Source: Confluentibacter lentus
GTDB lineage: Bacteria; Bacteroidota; Bacteroidia; Flavobacteriales; Flavobacteriaceae
Length of the DNA: 64,000 nt
Assembly: GCF_002806995.1 (NCBI RefSeq)
Contig: NZ_NIHE01000001.1
Coordinates: forward strand, 806,001 to 870,000
Reading direction: 5' to 3'
The notes beneath the pieces were generated by a model that saw nothing but the letters and a program-made list of their open reading frames with translations, had not been told where the DNA came from and made no database searches. A program made the translations under genes and the position numbers. The stretch's first letter is position 1. Every line of letters starts with the position of its first letter. Positions 17,545 to 25,036 of the stretch are shown piece by piece.

Positions 17545-18219
17545 TCAATCCATCCGTTTTACACGGCCTCCAAGAACTTTGCTTTCGTTAATGGTTTCGG
17601 GTTTTCCATAAATAAAGACATCGCCACCAGCTCTAATTTTAATATCTAATACTTTTGATACATTTACATAGGCTTCTCCAGCGGCATTAATAGATACATC
17701 GGAGTTTTCAGCCTTAAGTGCTTCACCGTGAAAAATACCTCCTGTTAACAATGATACATTTTGCTTTTTAGTGATGCCACTAACTTTTATAATACCGCCT
17801 GTAACTGCTTTTACATTTATATAATTAACATCTACGGGAACATCTATATTAGCGCCTTCTTGGGCTTTTAAATCCATTTCAAATTGCTTAATAACATCTT
17901 TAGAATGTATTTTAGATCCTTCATTGGCGTCAATAACATCAATCTTGGTGTAGTACAGTTTCACTTTGGTGAAGTTGCCATCAAAAATTCTTGATAATTC
18001 CATTTTTATTTTAAGTACGCCATTTTTATTGTTTACCAAAACACTTTCGGCATGACCTCCTGTGATAACAATTTTATTGGCGTCCGATTTAATTAATTCA
18101 ACTTCTATTAAATCGTACACTTTAAGTTCTTTAAAATCCCCAATGTTTTTTTCTATAGGGTTTTGAGCTATAACTATTGAAGTTATTAATATGGTGAAAA
18201 TTGTAAATAAGCGTTTCAT
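17545..18219 (-). CDS. Head GIN domain (DUF2807) secreted protein
   Basis: Function unknown; a secreted protein with a putative auto-transporter adhesin head GIN domain. The 224 residues begin with a signal peptide (MKRLFTIFTILITSIVIAQ) and continue as one DUF2807-type beta-helical domain: FKELKVYDLIEVELIKSD near the start, then short strands rich in GG and N/D turns (VTGGIIKVSG, LLTGGIFHGEA, AAGEAYVNVS). Such proteins are common in Flavobacteriia. It lies 47 bases after ybjQ and ends at a terminator, so it is probably the last gene of the rnr transcript. Confidence 0.8.
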   Translation of the reverse strand: MKRLFTIFTILITSIVIAQNPIEKNIGDFKELKVYDLIEVELIKSDANKIVITGGHAESVLVNNKNGVLKIKMELSRIFDGNFTKVKLYYTKIDVIDANEGSKIHSKDVIKQFEMDLKAQEGANIDVPVDVNYINVKAVTGGIIKVSGITKKQNVSLLTGGIFHGEALKAENSDVSINAAGEAYVNVSKVLDIKIRAGGDVFIYGKPETINESKVLGGRVKRMD

Positions 18220-18266
18220 TTTTATTTTTTTTATTAGTTTATGATATAAACGTTACATATCAATAA

Positions 18267-18575
18267 TTATTCCTTTATTTTAACAATGCTGACTGCTGTG
18301 CCCGTTACAGCAACCGTTGCATAATTAGTTGTTGTTAACTCAATGTCCATTTTTATACCTACTATAGCATTAGCGTTCAAATTTTTAGCATTGTTTGTTA
18401 GCTGTTGAAGTGCTTGTTCTTTGACTTCAGCAATATTCTCACTGATGGCCGCATAATATTTTTGCATATTGAACGTCATTTTCATCTTTTGCATATTTGT
18501 AACATGTCCAGAAACGATGCCTTTATATTCTATAATTCTATAACCTTCTACGGAATTTGTTGTCGTTAAAATCAT
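18267..18575 (-). CDS. YbjQ/UPF0145 family protein
   Basis: Small cytoplasmic protein of the YbjQ (DUF74, 'heavy-metal-binding domain') family; its biochemical role is not established. The 102 residues begin MILTTTNSVEGYRIIEYKGIVSG, which is the family opening, and contain ALQQLTNNAKNLNANAIVGIK, the conserved helix and strand with the N-A-N-A-I-V-G motif. Family members assemble as pentamers. It sits 42 bases after rnr and 47 before the head-GIN gene on the same strand. Confidence 0.88.
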   Translation of the reverse strand: MILTTTNSVEGYRIIEYKGIVSGHVTNMQKMKMTFNMQKYYAAISENIAEVKEQALQQLTNNAKNLNANAIVGIKMDIELTTTNYATVAVTGTAVSIVKIKE

Positions 18576-18617
18576 AATTAAAATTTTAATTAATTAGTAT
18601 AGCCATTTAAAAAGATG

Positions 18618-20855
18618 TTACGCTTGCTCATTATGTTTTCCTATTAAAATAAAATCGAGATGTTTTTTAACTAAATCAGCATTTTTAACTTTTACAATAA
18701 CTTCGTCACCAAGTTGGTACATTATTTTTGTATGCCTTCCTATCATGGCATATTGTTGTTGGTCAAAAGCATATTGGTCATCTTTCATATCGCGAACACT
18801 AACCATACCTTCACATTTATTGGCTATAATTTCTACATAAATGCCCCAATCGGTCACACCGGAAATAACACCAATAAAGTTTTCATCTTTATGGTCTTGC
18901 ATGAATTTAATCTGCATATACTTAATAGAATCCCGTTCTGCTTTTGTAGCCAAATTTTCCATGCTACTTGAATGTTGACATTTTTCTTCATAAAGGGCTT
19001 CATTAACTGATTTTCCGCCATCTAAATAATGTTGCAACAAGCGATGTGACATCACATCAGGATACCGTCGAATTGGTGATGTAAAATGACTATAATAATC
19101 AAAAGCCAAACCATAATGTCCTATATTTTGTGTGGAGTATTCAGCTTTACTCATGCTTCTAATAGTAAGTGTATCTACTAAATTTTGTTCTTTTTTTCCA
19201 ACCACATCCTGTAATAAATAATTAAGGGATGCTGTGGTAGTTTTTTTATCTTTAAAATTGAGTTTATAACCAAATTTAGAGACAATACTTTGAAGATTGG
19301 CTAATTTACTTTCATCCGGTTCATCATGTATACGATATACAAATGTTTTTTTAACCGACTGTTTTCCAACATATTCTGATACTTTTCTATTAGCTAACAA
19401 CATAAACTCTTCAATAAGTTTATTAGCATCTTTACTTGATTTAAAGAACACACCAATTGGATTGGCGTTTTCATCCAAATCAAATTTAACTTCCACTTTA
19501 TCAAAGGAAATAGCACCAGCACTCATGCGTTTTTGACGCATTATTTTAGCTAAAGCATCCATTTTTATAATAGCTTCAGCAATATCTGGTGATGTATTAT
19601 ATGTTTCACCTGTTAGTGAAACTTCTTTTGGAATTGTGGTATTGATTGATGCGATTCCTGCCTTCGCAGGAATGACAAAACCAACATTATTCTCAATAAC
19701 TGCTTGAGCTTCTTCATACGCAAAACGAGCATCGCTATAAGTTACGGTCCTTCCAAACCATTCGTTTTTTATCTCCGCTTTATCATTCATTTGAAACACT
19801 GCCGAAAACGTAAATTTTTCCTCTTTTGGTCTTAATGAACACGCATTATTTGATAAAATTTCAGGTAACATAGGTACCACTCTATCTACTAAATATACCG
19901 AAGTGCCACGTTGATACGCTTCTTCATCTAAAATAGTGCCTTCTTTTACATAGTGAGAAACATCGGCAATATGAATGCCTATTTCATATAAACCATTGTC
20001 CAATACTTTAAAAGACAAGGCATCATCAAAATCCTTTGCATCCTTTGGATCTATCGTAAACGTTAAATCTTGGCGCATATCCCGTCGATTTGCTATCTCT
20101 ACAGTAGTAATTGAAGTATCTATATTATTAGCAAAATCTTCTACTTCTTGTGGAAATTCATAAGGCAAACCATATTCCGCTAAAATGGAATGTATTTCTG
20201 TATTATGATCCCCAGGTTTCCCAAGTACTTGAATCACTTTTCCATAGGGTGAATCGGCATTCTCTGGCCAATCTTCCAATTTTACCAAAACCTTATCACC
20301 ATCTTCGGCTTTAAAGGTTTTATTAATTGGAATAAAAATGTCTTTATACATTTTATTGCTATCTGCAATCACAAAAGCATAATTATTATGAAGTTGGATA
20401 ACGCCTACATACTCACTTTTTTCACGATTTATAACTTTAGTGATTTCACCTTCCATACGGCCTTGTTTACGACGTTTGTAAACATAGAATTCTACTTCAT
20501 CACCATGTAGTGCTTTATTAATATTGTTGGAGGCCACAAACACATCTTCATCAAAATCATCTGAAATAATATATCCTGTTCCTTTACCAGATAAATCTAA
20601 TTTACCTGTATGGTATTCTGCAGTAAAAATAGCTTTGTATTTGCCACGTTCTACTTCTTCAATTTCTTTTTTAGCGTGTAATTCGTGAAGTTTTTTTATA
20701 ATTTGATTTCTGCTACTGGCATCATCTACACCAAGTTTAGCCGCAATTTGTTTATAATTGTATGATTGATTTTTGTCTTTTTTTAAAATACTTAAAATCG
20801 TATTTGTGAGGTTGGCAATCCCTTTATTGGATTTTCCTTTTTTCTTTCTTGTCAT
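18618..20855 (-). CDS. rnr: Ribonuclease R with in-frame palindromic insertion
   Basis: 3'-to-5' exoribonuclease that degrades structured RNA. The 745 residues contain an N-terminal winged-helix region, cold-shock domains, the RNB catalytic domain with the metal-binding aspartates in FTIDPKDAKDFDDALSF (about 265-282) and FDYYSHFTSPIRRYPDV later on, and a C-terminal S1 domain (GVISGVTDWGIYVEI). Length is normal apart from an odd stretch at about 390-405, NVGFVIPAKAGIASINT, lying inside the RNB domain just before TIPKEVSLTGE. This is encoded by an 8-bp-stem palindrome of the widely dispersed VIPAKAGI type. The reading frame is intact. It heads the rnr-ybjQ-GIN group. Confidence 0.95.
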   Translation of the reverse strand: MTRKKKGKSNKGIANLTNTILSILKKDKNQSYNYKQIAAKLGVDDASSRNQIIKKLHELHAKKEIEEVERGKYKAIFTAEYHTGKLDLSGKGTGYIISDDFDEDVFVASNNINKALHGDEVEFYVYKRRKQGRMEGEITKVINREKSEYVGVIQLHNNYAFVIADSNKMYKDIFIPINKTFKAEDGDKVLVKLEDWPENADSPYGKVIQVLGKPGDHNTEIHSILAEYGLPYEFPQEVEDFANNIDTSITTVEIANRRDMRQDLTFTIDPKDAKDFDDALSFKVLDNGLYEIGIHIADVSHYVKEGTILDEEAYQRGTSVYLVDRVVPMLPEILSNNACSLRPKEEKFTFSAVFQMNDKAEIKNEWFGRTVTYSDARFAYEEAQAVIENNVGFVIPAKAGIASINTTIPKEVSLTGETYNTSPDIAEAIIKMDALAKIMRQKRMSAGAISFDKVEVKFDLDENANPIGVFFKSSKDANKLIEEFMLLANRKVSEYVGKQSVKKTFVYRIHDEPDESKLANLQSIVSKFGYKLNFKDKKTTTASLNYLLQDVVGKKEQNLVDTLTIRSMSKAEYSTQNIGHYGLAFDYYSHFTSPIRRYPDVMSHRLLQHYLDGGKSVNEALYEEKCQHSSSMENLATKAERDSIKYMQIKFMQDHKDENFIGVISGVTDWGIYVEIIANKCEGMVSVRDMKDDQYAFDQQQYAMIGRHTKIMYQLGDEVIVKVKNADLVKKHLDFILIGKHNEQA
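19654..19673. repeat. VIPAKAGI-type palindromic repeat inside rnr
   Basis: ATTCCTGC-CTTC-GCAGGAAT is a perfect 8-bp inverted repeat with a 4-nt loop. On the coding strand it gives the in-frame residues VIPAKAGI (394-401). The same peptide is a familiar mark of a dispersed palindromic repeat in many bacterial genomes. Confidence 0.8.
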
Positions 20856-20947
20856 TTAAATTTTGTAATCGTTTTCTTTTCCTAAGATACTGGAAATTCT
20901 TTTATCAAATAGCGTTTTAAAGGAGAAGTATTTGCTATTTATTGACA

Positions 20948-20955
20948 CAAAGTTA
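20948..20955 (-). promoter_or_regulatory. Predicted -7 element of rnr promoter
   Basis: On the minus strand this reads TAACTTTG, an exact TAnnTTTG match, about 93 bases before the rnr ATG. It implies a leader of about 85 nt. No clear -33 element. Confidence 0.4.
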
Positions 20956-21043
20956 CAACATAAAATTTAAATCATGTTTTCTAAATGTTAATTCATAAAA
21001 AAATACATTACTTTATATACGCTTTTTAAAAAAATTTAAATAA

Positions 21044-22513
21044 TTACTCTATAATAACTTTTTTTGCCGATTTTCCTTTATCTGTTACTATTTCAATAAA
21101 ATACATACCGCTTTTTAAATTGTCAGTATTTATTTTTAATTCTTTAGTTGAATATAAATATTGGCTTAAGCTATTATAAATATTAATTTGTTTTAATTCT
21201 AAACCTTGGTTTAAGTTAATATTTAATTCTTCTTTAACTGGGTTTGGATACATTGAAAAATAATCTTTATTAAAACTTTCGGTTGATAAAACTGCACTTA
21301 AATCATAAACACGAACATGACCTGAATCTAAGCCATTACCATCATTAAATCTTGAACCAATTGCAAGTTTAGAACCATTTGAAGATAATGATACACTATA
21401 ACCAAATTGATCAACAGCGGCTTCTCCATTTATATCTACTCCAATTTGATTCCATAATGTTCCATTCCATTTAAAAACACGAGCATGTCCTGCTAAAGAT
21501 CCATTATCTGAATTTCTAGTTGCTCCTATAGCTACTATTGTTCCATCTCCTGATATTGATACTCCAAAACCAGATGAATTATCAGCAGCTTTTCCATCTA
21601 TGTCTTGTCCTAGCTGTACCCATGAAGTTCCATTCCATTGATAAACCCTAACATGTCCTGCTCCTGCTCCATTCCCATCGTTTCCTGTTGCACCTATAGC
21701 TACTATATCACCATTACTAGATAGCGATAATCTAATTCCAGATAAATCATCTGCAGCCTCTCCATCTATATCTTGTCCTAACTGTACCCATGAAGTTCCA
21801 TTCCATTCATAAATCCTAGTATGCCCTGAAGCAGATCCATTCCCATTATTTCCATAAGCACCTATTGCTACTATTGAGCCATCAGAAGATAAAGAAATAC
21901 CCCAACCTGTTTGATCATTAGCAGCTTCTCCATCTATATCTTGTCCTAATTTAATCCATGTAGTTCCATTCCATTGATAAACCCTAGTATGTCCAGAGTT
22001 AGATCCATTCCCATCGTTATTAGGTGCAGCAATAGCTACTATTGTACCATCAGATGATAAAGATAAATTATATCCTGAATAATCATTAGCAGCTTCCCCA
22101 TCTATATCTTGTCCTAACTGTACCCATGAAGTTCCATTCCATTGATAAACCCTAACATGTCCAGAATCTACTCCATTTCCATTATTAAATGCTCCTCCTA
22201 TTGCTACTACATTACCATTACTAGATATTGAAATAGAAAAACCAAAAAAATCATCTACTGCTTCTCCATTTATATCTTGTCCTTTTTGAGACCATGAAGT
22301 TCCATTCCATTCATATATTCTTGCATGTCCTGAATTTGATCCATTTCCATCATTTCTAGGAGCACCAATAGCAACTATATTACTATCTGATGACATTGAT
22401 ATAGACCAACCTGATTGATCATCTACTGCTTCTCCATCTATATCTTGTCCTAATTTTGTTTGTGAATACATTAAAAAAGGAAGCATTAATAAAATAAGTA
22501 AAAGTTTTTTCAT
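21044..22513 (-). CDS. Seven-repeat beta-propeller protein with T9SS type A sorting domain
   Basis: Secreted or surface-anchored protein of unknown function. The 489 residues have a signal peptide (to MYSQ), then seven repeats of 56 residues, each of the form GQDIDGEAxxDxSG...IVAIGAxxNDGNG...GHxRVYxWNGTSW, which should fold as a seven-bladed propeller. The C-terminal 75 residues are a type A T9SS sorting domain (FSMYPNPVKEELNINL ... SGMYFIEIVTDKGKSAKKVIIE). The DNA repeats at 168 bp. NDGNGxxSGH resembles calcium-binding FG-GAP-like loops, but that is inference. Strong A/T bias at wobble positions compared with neighbours. Confidence 0.85.
   Translation of the reverse strand: MKKLLLILLMLPFLMYSQTKLGQDIDGEAVDDQSGWSISMSSDSNIVAIGAPRNDGNGSNSGHARIYEWNGTSWSQKGQDINGEAVDDFFGFSISISSNGNVVAIGGAFNNGNGVDSGHVRVYQWNGTSWVQLGQDIDGEAANDYSGYNLSLSSDGTIVAIAAPNNDGNGSNSGHTRVYQWNGTTWIKLGQDIDGEAANDQTGWGISLSSDGSIVAIGAYGNNGNGSASGHTRIYEWNGTSWVQLGQDIDGEAADDLSGIRLSLSSNGDIVAIGATGNDGNGAGAGHVRVYQWNGTSWVQLGQDIDGKAADNSSGFGVSISGDGTIVAIGATRNSDNGSLAGHARVFKWNGTLWNQIGVDINGEAAVDQFGYSVSLSSNGSKLAIGSRFNDGNGLDSGHVRVYDLSAVLSTESFNKDYFSMYPNPVKEELNINLNQGLELKQINIYNSLSQYLYSTKELKINTDNLKSGMYFIEIVTDKGKSAKKVIIE
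21300..22470 (-). repeat. Seven tandem 168-bp units in the propeller gene
   Basis: Near-identical blocks recur every 168 bp, for example CATGAAGTTCCATTCCATT at 21621 and CATGAAGTTCCATTCCATT-like sequence at 21789. Each unit encodes one 56-residue blade. Confidence 0.9.
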
Positions 22514-23140
22514 AAGTTTTGGTTGTTTAAAATTTTAATAAATATATTAATAAAATAAAAAAAAATTAAAAAATATAGATAAAAGTAAAATAAGTCAAAA
22601 TATAACATTTTATATAGTTATCCACATTCTAAATAATATTAATAAATCTTTTAAATTTTAAAAAATTAAAATGGTGATTATTATAGTTTGTTAATATGTT
22701 CAATAACTTTTTAAATATTTGTTTTGATTTTAAGTTATTGATTTTTTTTTAGATAGTAATTAACATCTTTTATTTTCTTAATAGCTTTAAAATAAGCCTT
22801 TTTATTTTTTCTATTAACAATGGTTTAGAACGGTTGCTAACATCTTTTTTTAATAAGTATTTTTTTAATTTCTTCTTATAAAAGCCCTTTTATACGCTTA
22901 TAACTTAACAAGAAATTTACATTAACTTATTTGCATGTTAACTAAAGGTTATGGATTAGAAAAATAAATGGATTATCATTGTTTTTCTTTTAAAAACTAA
23001 TCAACACTTATTAACAACTAATGAGTATTTTAATACACACTCTATTTAATTATAATTTAAAAGTAAAATCATTTAAATACCAATTAAGTGATTATCATCG
23101 TTATTTCGTAACTTTGTTATATAAAATTAATAACAAAATC
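22514..23140. other. AT-rich 627-bp intergenic region with one DnaA-box sequence
   Basis: No gene found. The stretch is extremely A+T rich. It holds one exact consensus DnaA box TTATCCACA at 22618, a repeated motif GATTATCATNGTT at about 22971 and 23091, and the -7 element of rpiB at 23109. An ATG at 23021 is in frame with rpiB but its extension is not family-like. Confidence 0.5.
23109..23116 (+). promoter_or_regulatory. Predicted -7 element of the rpiB operon
   Basis: TAACTTTG matches TAnnTTTG exactly, 25 bases before the rpiB ATG at 23141. It also argues against translation from the upstream ATG at 23021. Confidence 0.5.
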
Positions 23141-23575
23141 ATGACAATATCTATAGGAAATGATCACGCAGGCACGGATTATAAATTTGCTATAAAAGAG
23201 TATTTAGAGGCTAAAGGATATACTGTTATTAACCATGGAACGGATGCTAATAATAGTGTGGATTATGCAGATTTTGTGCATCCCGTGGCAGAGGATGTTG
23301 AAAACAAAAAAGCCACTTACGGTATTTTAATTTGTGGTAGTGCTAATGGTGTGGCTATAACAGCTAATAAACACCAAAAAATCCGGGCCGGTTTGGCTTG
23401 GAACAAGGAAATTGTTCAATTGGTTCGTGGCCATAATAATGCTAATGTATTGTGCATTCCTGCTCGTTTTACAGCTATTCACCAAGCGGTAGAAATGGTT
23501 GAAACATTTTTAAATACTGAATTTGAAGGTGGTCGCCACCAAACACGGATAGATAAAATACCATTATCTTGCTAA
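23141..23575 (+). CDS. rpiB: Ribose-5-phosphate isomerase B
   Basis: Interconverts ribose 5-phosphate and ribulose 5-phosphate in the pentose phosphate pathway. The 144 residues match the RpiB/LacAB family: MTISIGNDHAGTDYKFAIKE at the start, the VDYADFVHPVAE segment, the active-site GILICGSANGVAITANK (Cys as base) and RGHNNANVLCIPAR. The frame is open back to 23021, but the ATG at 23141 is chosen because homologues begin there and a -7 element lies just before it. The stop codon touches the ATG of the next gene, so the three genes here form an operon. Confidence 0.95.
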   Translation: MTISIGNDHAGTDYKFAIKEYLEAKGYTVINHGTDANNSVDYADFVHPVAEDVENKKATYGILICGSANGVAITANKHQKIRAGLAWNKEIVQLVRGHNNANVLCIPARFTAIHQAVEMVETFLNTEFEGGRHQTRIDKIPLSC

Positions 23576-24487
23576 ATGGGTCTTTCACATACGCATACCC
23601 ACTCCCATAATAGTAAAAAGGATAAAAACCTTTTCATCTCTATTTTATTAAATATTGTTATTACAGTTGCGCAAATAATAGGAGGTGTACTATCAGGAAG
23701 TTTGGCGTTGTTGAGTGATGCGCTTCATAATTTTAGTGATGTTTTATCATTAGTAGTTAGTTATGTTGCTTCTAAATTAGCTAAGAAAAAAGCGTCCCCA
23801 GATAAAACCTTTGGATACAAACGGGCCGAAATTTTAGCAGCTTTTGTCAACGCCTCTACATTGGTTATTGTGGCGGTGTTATTAATCATTGAAGCTATCA
23901 AACGTTTTAAAAATCCTGAAGAAATAGAAACCGGATTGGTAATTTGGTTATCGTTTATAGCCATTATTGCAAATGGTGCCAGTGTGTTGCTTTTAAAAGC
24001 AGATTCAAAAAATAATATCAATGTGAAGTCGGCTTATGTACACTTATTAACAGACATGTTGGCAAGTGTTGCTGTTTTAATTGGCGGATTGCTAATGAAA
24101 TTTTATGAAGTGTATTGGGTAGATAGTGTATTGACCTTGTTGATTGCTATTTATTTAATTGTAGTAGGATTTAGCTTATTAAGAACATCTACGCGTATAT
24201 TGATGTTATTTACCCCAGATCACATCAATATAAAAGAGGTTGTGAATGCTGTGAATAATATCCCTAAAGTTAATAAACTGCACCATGTTCATATTTGGGG
24301 GCTGAATGATGATGAATTTCATTTGGAAGCACATTTAGATTTTACGGAAGATATAACGATTTCTGAATTTGATGCTATTTTAGATGATATAGAAACGTTG
24401 TTACACGATGATTTTAACATTAACCACGTCACTATTCAACCGGAATTCAATAAACAAGACCCTAAAGAAATCATTATTCAAGATTAA
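23576..24487 (+). CDS. Cation diffusion facilitator family transporter (zinc-type)
   Basis: Inner-membrane exporter of divalent cations, most likely zinc, driven by proton exchange. The 303 residues start with a His-rich tail (MGLSHTHTHSHN), then six membrane segments. The metal-site motifs SDALHNFSD in segment 2 and HLLTDMLAS in segment 5 match the HxxxD pairs of zinc CDF proteins. A cytoplasmic C-terminal domain follows (LHHVHIWGLNDDEFHLEAHL). It begins immediately after the rpiB stop with no spacer and overlaps the next gene by one base (TAATG), suggesting translational coupling. Confidence 0.93.
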   Translation: MGLSHTHTHSHNSKKDKNLFISILLNIVITVAQIIGGVLSGSLALLSDALHNFSDVLSLVVSYVASKLAKKKASPDKTFGYKRAEILAAFVNASTLVIVAVLLIIEAIKRFKNPEEIETGLVIWLSFIAIIANGASVLLLKADSKNNINVKSAYVHLLTDMLASVAVLIGGLLMKFYEVYWVDSVLTLLIAIYLIVVGFSLLRTSTRILMLFTPDHINIKEVVNAVNNIPKVNKLHHVHIWGLNDDEFHLEAHLDFTEDITISEFDAILDDIETLLHDDFNINHVTIQPEFNKQDPKEIIIQD

Positions 24488-24930
24488 TGTTGAAAATTGT
24501 CATCAAACCTTTTTCTGAATTATCTACCCAAGAATTGTACGCTATTTTGCAATTAAGAAGCGAAGTTTTTGTAGTTGAACAAGATTGTGTTTACCAAGAT
24601 ATAGATGGAAAAGACCAAAAGGCCATTCATGTTTTAGGTGTTAAAAACGATAAGGTTGTGGCTTACACGCGCATTTTTAAACCAGGCGATTATTTTGAAT
24701 ATGCCAGCATTGGCAGGGTTGTGGTTGCTAAATCCGAAAGACAGCATAAATATGGTTATGATATCATGAACGCCTCCATGAATACCATTGAAAAAGAATT
24801 TAAAGAAGACACTATCAAAATTTCCGCTCAGGCGTATTTAAAAGGCTTTTACAAGAATCTAGGCTTTAAACAAATAGGGGAGGCGTACCTTGAAGATAAT
24901 ATTCCACATATTGCTATGATAAGACAGTAA
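24487..24930 (+). CDS. ElaA-like GNAT N-acetyltransferase
   Basis: Predicted cytoplasmic acetyl-CoA-dependent N-acetyltransferase; substrate unknown. The 147 residues fit the ElaA branch of the GNAT fold: LSTQELYAILQLRSEVFVVEQDCVYQDID at the start, then YASIGRVVVAKSERQHKYGYDIM, the acetyl-CoA-binding loop region, and a C-terminal YKNLGFKQIGEAYLEDNIPHI. The ATG overlaps the stop of the CDF gene by one base, so it is translated from the same message. A functional link with metal export or pentose metabolism is not evident. Confidence 0.88.
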   Translation: MLKIVIKPFSELSTQELYAILQLRSEVFVVEQDCVYQDIDGKDQKAIHVLGVKNDKVVAYTRIFKPGDYFEYASIGRVVVAKSERQHKYGYDIMNASMNTIEKEFKEDTIKISAQAYLKGFYKNLGFKQIGEAYLEDNIPHIAMIRQ

Positions 24931-25036
24931 AAACTGAAATTTTTTTCGCGACTCGCTTCGCGAGATTTAATATAAACCAGCGGTCTTTTTTTAGTTAAAA
25001 TAAAAAAATGCTTTAAGTAAAAGTGATAGAATCTTT

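Noticed and set aside
21300-22470. CRISPR array suggested by regular spacing
   Set aside because: The 168-bp units are in frame and encode propeller blades; there are no short repeats with unique spacers.
22618-22626. Replication origin at the exact DnaA box
   Set aside because: A single box is not enough, the same 9-mer also occurs in coding sequence near 26.68 kb, and dnaA is not in the window.
23021-23140. N-terminal extension of RpiB from the ATG at 23021
   Set aside because: The extra 40 residues are not RpiB-like and the promoter element lies inside them.
24952-24964. CTCGC-TTC-GCGAG hairpin between the ElaA-like gene and the T9SS type B gene
   Set aside because: No T-run on the right side for either gene, so I did not call a terminator; it may be a repeat remnant.
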